The notes under the pieces were generated by a model. The model was not told where the DNA came from. It saw nothing but the letters and a program-made list of their open reading frames with translations, and did not search any database. The translations under genes were made by a program, and so were the position numbers. Positions 44,508-53,623 of a DNA stretch of 64,000 nt are shown here, in pieces (positions within the stretch are counted from its first letter, which is position 1; each line of letters opens with the position of its first letter). This DNA comes from Methanocella_A sp963792125 (lineage in GTDB: Archaea; Halobacteriota; Methanocellia; Methanocellales; Methanocellaceae), in the NCBI GenBank assembly GCA_963792125.1, contig CAWBVA010000005.1:141739-205738 (forward strand), given 5' to 3'.

Positions 44508-44640
44508 TCATCACAGAGGCCACAGAGAACACAGAGGTATTCACAGAGGACTTTTTAGAAGATGGCTGATGGAGAAGGCCCTTTTATTAAACAAACCTCT
44601 GTGCCGTCCTCTGTGGCCTCTGTGACCTCTGTGATTACAA
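44508..44640. repeat. CACAGAGG foldback element
   Basis: The left arm ATCACAGAGGCCACAGAGAA (44510-44529) continues with further CACAGAGG units. The right arm ends CTCTGTGACCTCTGTGATTA near 44636. The two fold back on each other over about 40 bases with few mismatches. It lies between rpiA and a DUF2111 gene, both leftward. Confidence 0.72.
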
Positions 44641-44661
44641 CGTGACCACCTCCTGTGACAT

Positions 44662-45042
44662 TTACTTGTGGCCGCTGACCTGTCTCTCTATGGTTGAATA
44701 TTGATCCATGAACGCCTTGATGTCCAGCGAGCCGGAGGTGTCGACCACGCCGATGGCGGCGATAGCGGTGTTGCCGAGCAGGATAGGCGCGATGATGACA
44801 GGTATGCCCTTGTAGAACCCGGACTCGGGCCTGCCCTTGATCACCCGGTTCTCCCGTATCGACTGCTCCAGCATCGGTCCGGTGTATACGCTTGACTTGA
44901 TCTTTCCGTTTTCGATCTGCACGCCGGGCCGGTTGCGGCTTCGCGCGGTGACCGGCAGCCCGGCGAAGAGGTGGTGCACGCACATGGCTAAGCTTGCCAG
45001 ATCATCCGCCGTCGAATCGGCGGTTATCATAATCCTGTCCAT
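44662..45042 (-). CDS. DUF2111 protein, copy 1
   Basis: 126 residues. SLAMCVHHLFAGLPVTARSR, then RPGVQIENGKI and IAAIGVVDTSGSLDIKAFMD, follow the DUF2111 pattern, a family found largely in methanogens. It aligns with the next protein (GVIIAGGRP, AAIGVIDTSGVLSLQEF). The function is unknown; the fold may be a small ligand-binding domain. The gene is 27 bases downstream of its paralogue, so the two are probably co-transcribed. Confidence 0.75.
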   Translation of the reverse strand: MDRIMITADSTADDLASLAMCVHHLFAGLPVTARSRNRPGVQIENGKIKSSVYTGPMLEQSIRENRVIKGRPESGFYKGIPVIIAPILLGNTAIAAIGVVDTSGSLDIKAFMDQYSTIERQVSGHK

Positions 45043-45069
45043 AATCAGCAGATATGATCGCCCGACGTC

Positions 45070-45474
45070 TTATTTTTTAGGGCGGACATGGTTCCCGGAC
45101 TGATGACAGAGCGACGCGCTGATCTCGGCGAACTCCTGCAGGCTCAGTACCCCGGAGGTGTCGATCACGCCGATGGCGGCCACTGCTCTGCCTGCTTTGT
45201 CAAATATGGCTGAGGCGAACATAGGGATTCCGGCATAGTCCCCGCAGTCAGCATGCGTCCTTTTTACGGGCTCTCCGCGAAAAACGCTGTCCAGGGCTTC
45301 GCTCCCGCAGATCAGGTCATTGGGCCTGCCTCCGGCGATGATCACGCCTGGCTCATCGCGGGCTTTGACCGCCACGGGCATCCGGCCCACGACGTTATGC
45401 ACCGACATGGCAATAGCGATAAGCTGTTCTGAGTTCATACCGGACGCAATCTTAACAGGCCTCATCGGATTCAT
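45070..45474 (-). CDS. DUF2111 protein, copy 2
   Basis: 134 residues from the ATG at 45474 (MNPMRPVKIASG); a longer open frame upstream is basic and not conserved. AIAMSVHNVVGRMPVAVKAR, DEPGVIIAGG and RAVAAIGVIDTSGVLSLQEF match copy 1 block by block. It is the first gene of the pair. Two paralogues in tandem suggest a heteromer or two ligands. Confidence 0.75.
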   Translation of the reverse strand: MNPMRPVKIASGMNSEQLIAIAMSVHNVVGRMPVAVKARDEPGVIIAGGRPNDLICGSEALDSVFRGEPVKRTHADCGDYAGIPMFASAIFDKAGRAVAAIGVIDTSGVLSLQEFAEISASLCHQSGNHVRPKK

Positions 45475-45647
45475 TTTTGCATGACATTTTTTTATTTTTT
45501 TCCAGCGGACAGGATTGATGGGATTGTACATGGCACGCGGATGCGTGATCATTCTCCGGACTTTTTCGTCTTTGAAACGTCTTCTTTACCGCCTTTGCCA
45601 TGCAGGCTCGAAAAGTTTTTAATAGTAGCGGAGCAATTCGCTGTCCG

Positions 45648-46343
45648 ATGGCCTTTGATCTGGCATTTGACTACACTTTGTTCATACAGGCACTGGTAGG
45701 TGTCTTTGTCATTGTCAACCCGTTCGGCAACGTGCCGCTGTTCATTTCGCTCACCTCGAAGATGACGACTATCGAGCGGAAGGCCGCGATCGTCAAGTCG
45801 GTGGTCATCGCCACGGCAATCCTGCTGGTCTTCGCGCTGATTGGCCAGACGCTGTTCGCGCTGCTCCATGTGACACTCAGCTCGCTGCGCATAGCCGGCG
45901 GCTTCCTGCTGCTGGCTATCGCCTTCGAGATGCTGATGGGCCGGAGCGCCGTATCAAAGATCGACCCGGACGAGGAACGGGAAGCGGTCGCCGTCACGCC
46001 CATGGCTACGCCGCTGATCGCCGGGCCCGGGGCCATGAGTACCGTCATGGTCCTGATGAACGAGGCTCATGTGGCCGCGGTACGGAACCAGATGGGCAGC
46101 GTTCAGGAGACCGAGCTCAAGCTCTGGATCATCGTGGCCATACTGATCTCCATGGGCGCGGCCTTTATCGTCCTGATCAACTCCGAGCGGGTCTATTCGT
46201 TCATCAAGAAGGACGGCTCGCGAGTGCTGACCAAGGTAATGGGCATCGTGCTGGCCACCATTGCCATAGAGATGGCCGTCGGCGGACTGCACGAGGCATT
46301 CCCGGTGCTGATCGGAGCCGTGACTTCGGCGGCGGGCGTCTAA
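45648..46343 (+). CDS. MarC family membrane protein
   Basis: 231 residues, six membrane helices. The MarC/UPF0056 signature FVIVNPFGNVPLFISLTSKM lies near residue 20, and MATPLIAGPGAMSTVMVLM near 125. Despite the name the family has no proven role in drug resistance. The ATG at 45648 follows a TATA-like TTTTTAATAG about 30 bases upstream; an earlier in-frame ATG is less likely. Confidence 0.83.
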   Translation: MAFDLAFDYTLFIQALVGVFVIVNPFGNVPLFISLTSKMTTIERKAAIVKSVVIATAILLVFALIGQTLFALLHVTLSSLRIAGGFLLLAIAFEMLMGRSAVSKIDPDEEREAVAVTPMATPLIAGPGAMSTVMVLMNEAHVAAVRNQMGSVQETELKLWIIVAILISMGAAFIVLINSERVYSFIKKDGSRVLTKVMGIVLATIAIEMAVGGLHEAFPVLIGAVTSAAGV

Positions 46344-46616
46344 GCCATTCTTATATGGCAGGCCAGGATTATGCACGAACGACCCGGGCAGGCATAACAT
46401 AATGAACGACGGGAATGATCATAACCATTCATTTCATATAAAAAAGAAATATAATATAAGCCCGGCGTTAATTAAATAAATATCTATTAACTATCATTAG
46501 TGCATAGGGGGGCTATAGTCCAGAGTAGAGTAGCATTTGTTTCGGCATAGGTAGCGATAAACATAAGTATTTCTTCATTACAGGTCTAATATCTAACTCT
46601 GCAGGATTAATTGAAC

Positions 46617-47012
46617 ATGAGTGCCGCTGAGGGTGAAAAGCCCAGCATAGCGATCGTGGACGACGAGCCGGATTTGCAAAAGCTCTATAAGCTGGCCATA
46701 GCGTCGAAAGGATACAGGATATCTTACGTCGCTAGCGATGGTACGGACGCGCTGGAGAAACAACGGGTCGTACAAAACAAGCCGGACATCATCATCATGG
46801 ACCACAGGATGCCCACGAAGAACGGCGTCGAGACCACGAAAGAAATCCTGTCAGCATATCCAAATACAAGAATTATTTTTGTCTCCGCGGACGAAGCCGT
46901 GGAGAGAGATGCCATGCAGGCCGGCGCATCACGTTTTCTAAAGAAGCCTATCTCACTACGCGACCTGCTTAAAAACATCGACGACGAGGCCAGTGTGGTC
47001 ATTGCAAGCTGA
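46617..47012 (+). CDS. Single-domain response regulator
   Basis: 131 residues, a receiver domain alone. The acidic pair is in IAIVDDEPDLQKLYKLAIAS, the phosphorylated Asp in IIIMDHRMPTKNGVE, Ser in IIFVSADEAVE and Lys in RFLKKPISLRDLL. No output domain is present, so it would act by protein contact, possibly with the histidine kinase at 58004 or others. The ATG at 46617 is preferred to the TTG at 46611. Confidence 0.87.
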   Translation: MSAAEGEKPSIAIVDDEPDLQKLYKLAIASKGYRISYVASDGTDALEKQRVVQNKPDIIIMDHRMPTKNGVETTKEILSAYPNTRIIFVSADEAVERDAMQAGASRFLKKPISLRDLLKNIDDEASVVIAS

Positions 47013-47056
47013 ATATCACAGAGGCTAATTATTATCCATAAATCGTTTTAATCATG

Positions 47057-47340
47057 TGTCAGGGGAACTTTTTACCAAAAAGTTCCCTGTGCGCCCCTCA
47101 AAAACTATCCGGATTTGTGCCTTCGGCACTGGCGCCCGGTGTCGTGACCCAGGGGGGCCTTTTTGGAACATCTTTTAAAGATGTAAAGCGTACGAGGGAA
47201 CCTTTTGTAAAAGGTTCCCACTGCTACCCTCCAAAACTATCGCAGTATGTGCTTTCGGCACTGGCGTCCGGTGTCGCGAGACGGGACAACCTTTTTGGAA
47301 AAGGTTTTCCCGTCACCCTTTCTAAAACTTCCCGCAAAAA
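47057..47340. repeat. AAAAAGTTCCCC element, copy 2 with internal duplication
   Basis: It begins GTCAGGGGAACTTTTTACCA and contains two tandem units of about 135 bases, each with a short hairpin, CAAAACTATC, a TTCGGCACTGGCG block, CCGGTGTCG and CCTTTTTGG. It ends CCCGCAAAAACCAGC, as does the reversed copy at 35685-35850. It fills the gap between the convergent response regulator and ilvD and has no gene. Confidence 0.75.
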
Positions 47341-47348
47341 CCAGCAGC

Positions 47349-48995
47349 TTATCTGATGAGACTGCCTGTCGACGCAGAGGTGACGTTCTTCGCGTACCTG
47401 GCCAGGTATCCTCTGAGCTGCTTTCTCTTCGGGACGAACGCCTTTTTCCGGGCCTCGATCTCGGCGGGGGACAGCTTCACGTCGATGTGCTTCCCCGGGA
47501 TGTCTATGTCGATGACGTCGCCGTCCCGCAGCAGCCCGATGGGGCCGCCGTCGACTGCCTCGGGGGACACGTGGCCGATGCATGGCCCGCGGGTGCCGCC
47601 TGAGAAGCGGCCGTCAGTGATCAGCGCCACAGACTCGCTCAGCCCCATGCCGGCGATGGCTGACGTCGGGCCGAGCATCTCCGGCATGCCCGGGCCGCCA
47701 CGGGGGCCGCAGTAGCGGACGACCACGACGTCTCCGGGCTTGATCTTGCCTGCCGAGGATGGCTTTGGTCACGTCATCCTCGGAGTCAAAGACCTTTGCC
47801 TTGCCGGTGAATTTCAGCATCTTCTCGGTCACGGCGCCGCTCTTGACCACGGCGCCATCCGGCGCGAGGTTGCCGTACAGGATGGAAATGCCGCCCGGTC
47901 TTGTGGATCGGGTTGTCCGGGGAGCGGATGACCTCATGGTTCTCGACCCTGGCAGCCTTCGCGATGGCAAGGATGCTCTTCCCGCTGACCGTGGGCACGT
48001 CCTCGAGGCCTTTGATCTGGCTGAGGACCGCCGGGATGCCGCCGGCCTCGTCGAGGTCCTTCATAGAGTACGGGCCGCCGGGGCCCATGTGGCACAGGTG
48101 CGGGCGTCTCGCCGCTGATGCGGTCGAAGTCGTCGAGGCCGAGCCGGATGCCGCCCTCCGCGGCGATGGCCGTCAGGTGAAGCACGGTATTGGTCGAGCC
48201 GCCGATGCTCATGTCCAGCCGGATGGCGTTCTCGAACGACTCCCGTCTGACGATGTCAAGGGGCTTCACGTCTTTGTTCACCAGCTCCACGATGCGCCGG
48301 CCGCTGTCATGTGCCATGTGTTCCTTTTTAGCGCTGACGGCGTGCGCGGTCGCGCATCCCGGCAGGGACATGCCCAGCGCCTCGGTCATGCAGGCCATGG
48401 TGTTGGCCGTGTACAGGCCCTGGCAGCTCCCGCAGCCGGGGCAGCAGGCATCCTCGATGCGCTTCAGCTCTTCAGGGGTGATCTTGCCCGCCTGCAGGCT
48501 GCCGACGCCCTCGAAGGAAGTGATCAGCGTGATGTCCTTTCCGTCGAGCCGCCCGGGCAGCATGGGGCCGCCGGTGACGACGATGCAGGGGATGTTCATG
48601 CGCAGCGCGGCCATGAGCATGCCGGGCACGATCTTGTCGCAGGTGCCCAGCATCACGATGCCGTCGAAGCGGTGGGCCTCGGTCATGACCTCGATGGAGT
48701 CGGCGATGATCTCCCGGGAAGGCAGCGAGTACTGCATGCCCTCGTGGCCCATGGCGATGCCGTCGCAGATGCCGATGACGCCGAACTCGAACGGCACGCC
48801 GCCAGCCTCACGGATGCCCTGCCGGATCTTCTCCGCCAGTTCCCGCAGGTGCTTGTGGCCCGGCACTATATCGTTCCACGCGTTCGCAATGCCGATGAAC
48901 GGCTTGCCCAGATCTTCTTCCGTCACGCCCACGGCCTTGAGGAGCGCCCGGTGAGGCGTCCTCGCGATGCCCTTCTTGACCTCGTCGCTTCGCAT
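47349..48995 (-). CDS. ilvD: Dihydroxy-acid dehydratase, frameshifted
   Basis: Branched-chain amino acid enzyme with an iron-sulfur cluster. The N-terminus has RTPHRALLKAVGVTEEDLGK. Cluster ligands are in VMLGTCDKIVPGML and EDACCPGCGSCQGLYTANTM. The span equals 549 codons, the normal length. Three single-base breaks, near 48101, 47898 and 47753, are needed to join GETP to HLCHMGPGGPYSMKDLDEAG, HKTG to ISILYGNLAPDGAVVKSGAV, and VTKAIL to KPGDVVVVRYCGPRGGPGMP. With the breaks repaired it is complete. Confidence 0.88.
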
Positions 48996-49262
48996 GCAAA
49001 TATCCCTGATCAGGTATACAATTACCCGGTATCTTTAAAGATACTGCCGCATCTGTCCGGCTCATCATATATATTTACCGGGAATGGAGAGGGATATGTC
49101 CGCTAATATGAAGACAGCCGGTACAGGATATCCGTCAGGCCGGGTCACCATGAGGACGCCTGAATTATCATTCGTCACATAGCGGCCATTTGCATCGTGC
49201 CTTTTTTATAATTCTCGCTACTACATAAAGTTAATAATTATGGAGAATGTTATGGTTTATCG

Positions 49263-50204
49263 ATGCAGGATTTTCTCGTTGACACATACGGGCGGAAAAT
49301 CAGCAGCCTCCGGGTATCGCTGACCAACCGCTGCAACCTCCGGTGTATCTACTGCCATAACGAGGGAGAGAATCACAGCGGGCGGGAGATCACTGTCGAT
49401 GAGGTGGCGCAGATCGCCAGGATAGCGGCGAAGCACGGCGTCGACAAGATCAAGTTTTCCGGCGGCGAGCCGCTGCTGCGCACGGACTTCGAGGATATCC
49501 TGAGAGCCCTGCCGCCGATCTGCGGGACGTGTCAGTGACCACGAACGGCACCCTGCTGGCGCCACGGGCGGAGAGCCTGAAGGCGAGCGGGCTGGACCGC
49601 GTCAACGTGAGCCTGGACTCATTGAGCCCGGAGCGGTTCGATTTCATCACCAAGTGTCCCGAAGGCTATTTCGAGAAGGTGCTCGACGGTATCAGCGTCG
49701 CGCTGGACGTGGGCCTGACGCCGGTGAAGATTAACATGGTCTACCTCAAAGACATCAACGAGAACGAGGTCGAGAAGATGATCGACTTCATCCGGGGCAA
49801 GCCGCTGGTCCTGCAGGTGATCGAGCTGATGAACTTCAAAGGCGCGTTTAGCTATCACGCCGACGTTGGCCGCTCTGGAGCAGCGGATCAAGGCAAAGGC
49901 CGACAGGTTCGTCTGCCGCGAGATGCACCGGCGGACCAAGTACTACCTGAAGGGTGCCGAGGTCGAGGTCGTCCGGCCGATCGACAACTCCGAGTTCTGC
50001 ATGAACTGCAACCGGCTCCGGGTAACATCCGACTGCAAGCTCAAGCCCTGCCTGCTGCGGAACGATAATCTCGTGGACGTGCGGGGCATGACCGACGGGC
50101 AGCTCGAAGAGGCCATGAAACATACGGTCAGCATCCGCGAGCCGTTCTTCAAGATGACGACTTCAGTGGCACAGAAGCCGCAGAAGCTGACGACCAACGA
50201 GTAA
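49263..50204 (+). CDS. moaA: GTP 3',8-cyclase (molybdenum cofactor biosynthesis), frameshifted
   Basis: Radical SAM enzyme of the first molybdopterin step. DTYGRKISSLRVSLTNRCNL and then RCIYCHNEG contain the CxxxCxxC cluster motif. KFSGGEPLLRTDF and VTTNGTLLAPRAESLK follow. The second cluster ligands are in EFCMNCNRLRVTSDCKLKPC near the end. Breaks near 49513 and 49865 split the gene; repaired length is about 313 residues, slightly short of bacterial MoaA because the GTP-binding C-terminal tail is brief. Methanogens need the pterin for formylmethanofuran dehydrogenase. Confidence 0.87.
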
Positions 50205-50254
50205 GCGATCGGCTCTAACTATTATTTTCATACCGGTGCCACGCATCTTTTATC

Positions 50255-50995
50255 ATGTCCGGGCATAGATCGCATTATATGCTGGGCGTTGACGAGATCA
50301 TCGAACGGCTGCGGAGCCTTTCCTCCCCGGACGTAAAAGCAGGCATGAACAGAGTGGGCATCTACGTGGAAAATGCCATAGGTGTCGACACGACCAGCCT
50401 GAAGCGCCTCGCTACGGAGATCGGACTGCGCCAGGACCACGCCCTGGCCCTGGCGCTCTGGGATACGGGCATTTACGAGGCCATGACCATCGCCGTCTGG
50501 ATCGACGACCCGGGGCAGGTGACCGAAGGACAGATGGACCGGTGGGCGGCGGACTTTGGCTCGTGGGACCTCTGTGACCACGCGTGCTTTACCCTTTTTG
50601 ACAGGACCCCGTACGCTTATAAAAAATGCCTCGAATGGGCTGAAGATGACAGGGAATATGTGAAACGGGCGGGCTTCGCCATGATGGCCGGGCTCGCCAT
50701 CCACGACAGGAAGTCGCCGGATGGGGCCTTTATGCAGTTCTTCCCCCTCATCCGGAAAGGCGCATCGGATGAGCGGCACATGGTGAAGAAAGCGGTGAGC
50801 TGGGCGCTCCGGCAAACGGGTAAGAGAAACATTGCCTTGAACCTGGCCGCTCTGGCTGTAGCTGAAGAGATAAGACATATCGGCTCCGGCTCTGCGAGAT
50901 GGATCGCCAGTGACGTGACCAGAGAGCTGAAGAGCGATGCCGTGCGCACCCGGCTGGAAAAATGGGACGCGAAGAAGAAGGCCCGTTCTCGTTAG
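50255..50995 (+). CDS. DNA alkylation repair (AlkD-like) HEAT-repeat protein
   Basis: 246 residues. Family blocks are GIYVENAIGVDTTSLKRLAT, ALALALWDTGIYEAMTIAVW, FGSWDLCDHACFTLF and RHMVKKAVSWALRQTGKRN. AlkD-like proteins are HEAT-repeat DNA glycosylases for bulky alkylated bases; this is a distant branch, so activity is inferred. The start could be ATG 50255 or ATG 50279 (MLGVDEIIERL). Confidence 0.75.
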   Translation: MSGHRSHYMLGVDEIIERLRSLSSPDVKAGMNRVGIYVENAIGVDTTSLKRLATEIGLRQDHALALALWDTGIYEAMTIAVWIDDPGQVTEGQMDRWAADFGSWDLCDHACFTLFDRTPYAYKKCLEWAEDDREYVKRAGFAMMAGLAIHDRKSPDGAFMQFFPLIRKGASDERHMVKKAVSWALRQTGKRNIALNLAALAVAEEIRHIGSGSARWIASDVTRELKSDAVRTRLEKWDAKKKARSR

Positions 50996-51062
50996 ATACC
51001 GCCTCATAAAAACTATTTTAACCTTAACGGCGCAGTTATTGTAAACAGACTACGGCGGTATC

Positions 51063-51806
51063 ATGGAGCTTTCTGATCTGATTCACACGCTGGAGGAGAT
51101 CGCGCCCCCCGGAGCTGGCGGAAGAGATGGACCACGGCAAGATCGGCCTGATCGTTCCCGGGACCACGAGAGGTGAAAAAGGTAGCTACGGCACTCGACC
51201 CGACGCCTTACGTGATCAAAAAGGCTGCCGAATCGGGCGCAAACGCCCTGATCGTCCACCACACGCTCATCTGGAACCCGGTGGCGTCCGATCGACCAGA
51301 GTCTCGCCCGCTCGCTCAAGATGCTTCTCGAGAGCCGCATGTCGCTGTATTCGATGCATACGAACTACGACCGGGCCCCCGGAGGCGTGAACGATACGCT
51401 GGCCGGCCTGCTGGGGCTGACGAGCGTCGTGTCCATCGACCTCTCCTGCGCCGGCGTGGCGGAAAATCAAAGCCTCGCCTCGTTCGCTGCCGCAGCGTCG
51501 AAGGCGCTGCAGACCGACGTCGAAGTGGTCGGCGACATGGATAAAGAGATCTGCACCGTCGTCACCTCTGCCGGGAGCGGGTTCAGGGAAGCGCTGCCCA
51601 TCGCTAAAAAGCTCAACGCCGACGTGCTGCTCTCCTCGGAGCTGAAGCACGACGTGATCCGGGACAGGGGCGACATAGCCCTGATCAGCGCCCCGCACTA
51701 CTTCACCGAGGCCCCCGCCATGAAAAAGCTGGCCGACAGGCTCAACGAAAACGTCCGCGCGGAGTTCATAGACGACCCGCCGGAGATCAGGGTGATCCGG
51801 CCGTGA
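51063..51806 (+). CDS. Nif3-like dinuclear metal center protein, frameshifted
   Basis: It starts MELSDLIHTLEEIAPPELAE after correcting a C6 run near 51106 to C5. Two more breaks, near 51170 (extra A in AGAGGTG) and 51281, are needed. Nif3 blocks are VATALDPTPYVIKKA, ANALIVHHTLIWNP with the metal-binding His pair, SLYSMHTNYDRAPGGVNDTL and LLSSELKHDVIRD. Repaired length is about 247 residues, usual for the family, which is of unknown activity. The stop overlaps the GTG start of the SWIM gene (GTGA). Confidence 0.78.
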
Positions 51807-52153
51807 GCGTACTGGAAGACCTGACGGCCGCCGGATGACTCACGGAGGAGATCGAGAAGCAGATCGCCCGGGAGTATGGCATCAGAGGCCGGAAAGCCAT
51901 CGAAGTCGTCAGGGCCGGACGGGTGAAGAAGTACCGGGATTTCTTCGTCGTGGAAGGCAAGGGCGACCTGTACGTGGTGGAAGGCGACTTCTGCACCTGC
52001 CGGGACTACCTGTACCGGCTGTCGAAGAACGGCGGGCTGTGTTACCATTCGCTGGCCGTCCGCATCGCCGCCGCCACCGGACAGTACGAGCAGGTGGACG
52101 AGTGGTATTCCGATCACATCCTGCAGCGCGAATACGGGGAGAGCCATTCATAA
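51803..52153 (+). CDS. SWIM zinc finger protein with in-frame TGA
   Basis: Read from the GTG at 51803, which overlaps the Nif3 stop, the frame gives VSVLEDLTAAG, then an in-frame TGA at 51836-51838, then LTEEIEKQIAREYGIRGRKA. The SWIM motif is clear: DFCTCRDYLYRLSKNGGLCY followed by HS (C-x-C-xn-C-x-H). The remaining 116 codons are uninterrupted. The TGA may be a sequencing error; otherwise translation would start at the GTG near 51923. SWIM proteins bind DNA or proteins; archaeal ones have been linked to recombination factors. Confidence 0.65.
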
Positions 52154-52189
52154 GGACGACATACGCATAATCGAAAGGAGCCGGAGATC

Positions 52190-52554
52190 ATGAAAGTATG
52201 CATACCCAACAGCGATCGGAAGGTGTCCCGCCATTTCGGCAAGGCGCCGGAGTTCGCGATCATGGTGATAGAGGATGGCAAATTCGTTTCGGGCGAGGTC
52301 AGTCCCGAACCCCGGGCGGGAGAAAGTCAAGGTCCCGGTCTTCGTCTCCGGGCTTGGCGTCACCCACGTGATCGCCGCCGGCATCGGCAACCCGGCCATC
52401 GCGCATGCTGAACGGGCAGGGCATCGAGGTCTACTCCGGCGCCGTCGGCATGGTGGATACCGTGCTGGAGCGGTTCATGAAGGGCGAGCTCACGAGCAAG
52501 AAGATGAGCTGCGCCGGGGAGAACAAGTGCGGGGCACAGCACCCGAAAGACTAA
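52190..52554 (+). CDS. NifX/NifB-type (dinitrogenase iron-molybdenum cofactor-like) protein, frameshifted
   Basis: It starts MKVCIPNSDRKVSRHFGKAP EFAIM (joined), typical of the NifX/MTH1175-like family. After breaks near 52312 and 52405 it continues VKVPVFVSGLGVTHVIAAGI, then LNGQGIEVYSGAVGMVDTVL and ends in MSCAGENKCGAQHPKD with two cysteines. Repaired length is about 121 residues. These small proteins carry or bind metal clusters; this one is in the neighbourhood of other small metal-linked genes but not of nitrogenase genes. Confidence 0.75.
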
Positions 52555-52608
52555 GACCCGAATTATTTTTTATGCAATGACTATGAAAATCGGGCCTTGT
52601 TAAGGCTA

Positions 52609-52960
52609 TGCGACCCCTGTCACGCTCGCCAAGGGCGCCAAGAGCCAAGGGCGCCAAGGGATACGAACTTTCGCACTAAAACTTTGAGGCCAGGGAGGTC
52701 AAGGAGACTAAGGTGCTTGAGACTATGGAGTATAAGGAGTTCAGGGAGACGAACGGAAAAACGGAGTTTAAGAGTCAAGGAGCTCAAGGAGGACGATTAT
52801 AAAAATGCTCCTTAGGCTCCTTGACTCCTTAAACTCCGTTTTTTTAAATCAGCCTCCTTCGGCTCCATCCTGCGCCTTCAGCTCAAGCTCCCTCGCCTCC
52901 GGGCACTCCTTAACCTCTAAAAAATCCTTGGCGCTCTTGGCGAGCGTGACAGGGGTCGCA
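52609..52960. repeat. Nested foldback element of AAGG/GGCG units
   Basis: The outer arms 52609-52642 (TGCGACCCCTGTCACGCTCG and on) and 52926-52960 are near-perfect inverted repeats over about 34 bases. Within lies a second inverted pair, 52757-52792 (AAAAACGGAGTTTAAGAGTC and on) and 52807-52847. The interior is built of CAAGG, GGAGTC and AAGGAG units. It occupies the gap between convergent genes. No gene is present. Confidence 0.78.
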
Positions 52961-53000
52961 AAGCCCGGGAAACAGCTGGTGCGTATACTTAAACCGAATA

Positions 53001-53591
53001 TCAACCCGTGATACTGGACGCATCCAGCAGCCCGTAATTCGTGAAGGTATCTACCCTTGTCACGTTGAGCATTACGGTACCATTACGACTCTGGGTACTT
53101 TCCATGGTCGCGTAAGCGTCGCCTGACCAGCTCTCGCCCGGCGCCAGGACGATATTCCGTTCATGATACTTGAAAAGGACAGTGCCGTTTCCTTTGACGT
53201 CGACGACTTTAACGTCGCCTTTTTGAAAGGGTAGCTGGCTGATCAGCGAATAATCAGAGTGCCCGCCGAAGTCCACGTCGCCGTGCCCGAAAGCCCACGC
53301 GGTATCCCCGTAAAAGACTTTCAATCCGGGGTAATGCTGGTAAAAGTCCTGGGGGAAAAGCAGCCACAGCTTCTTCGTATCGTTATCGAAATCGTACTTC
53401 ACACTGGGTATCGGCTGAGGATTCGGGTCGGTCCCGTTCACCACCATTGCGGTCACGTCAGTATGCCGGTCAAGGAAGACGAAACGCCCTGTCCCGGGCC
53501 CGGATAGTGAGCAGCAACAGCAGCCGCTGATGGACAGAATAGCCACTATTACGGCGACTGATAAAAATGCAGCGACATGCCTGCCTTGCAT
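53001..53591 (-). CDS. Lipoprotein of unknown function
   Basis: 196 residues. The start MQGRHVAAFLSVAVIVAILS leads into SISGCCCC, a lipobox followed by four cysteines in a row, so it is probably lipid-anchored outside the membrane. The exported part (FVFLDRHTDVTAMVVNG, VKYDFDNDTKKLWLLFPQDF, LGPGESWSGDAY-like APGESWSGDAY) looks beta-rich. No family is recognised. Confidence 0.65.
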   Translation of the reverse strand: MQGRHVAAFLSVAVIVAILSISGCCCCSLSGPGTGRFVFLDRHTDVTAMVVNGTDPNPQPIPSVKYDFDNDTKKLWLLFPQDFYQHYPGLKVFYGDTAWAFGHGDVDFGGHSDYSLISQLPFQKGDVKVVDVKGNGTVLFKYHERNIVLAPGESWSGDAYATMESTQSRNGTVMLNVTRVDTFTNYGLLDASSITG

Positions 53592-53623
53592 ATACAATAT
53601 TATAACCGGCAGGCTATTTTAAC

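Noticed and set aside
47901..49106. 401-codon plus-strand frame opposite ilvD
   Set aside because: Antisense shadow; ilvD motifs are unmistakable on the other strand.
51803..51838. Selenocysteine codon at the in-frame TGA
   Set aside because: No selenoprotein family match and no downstream SECIS-like structure was recognised; an error or internal start is simpler.
52190..52554. Nitrogenase cluster gene
   Set aside because: The protein is NifX/NifB-type by family, but no nif structural or regulatory genes are nearby; such proteins are common without nitrogenase.
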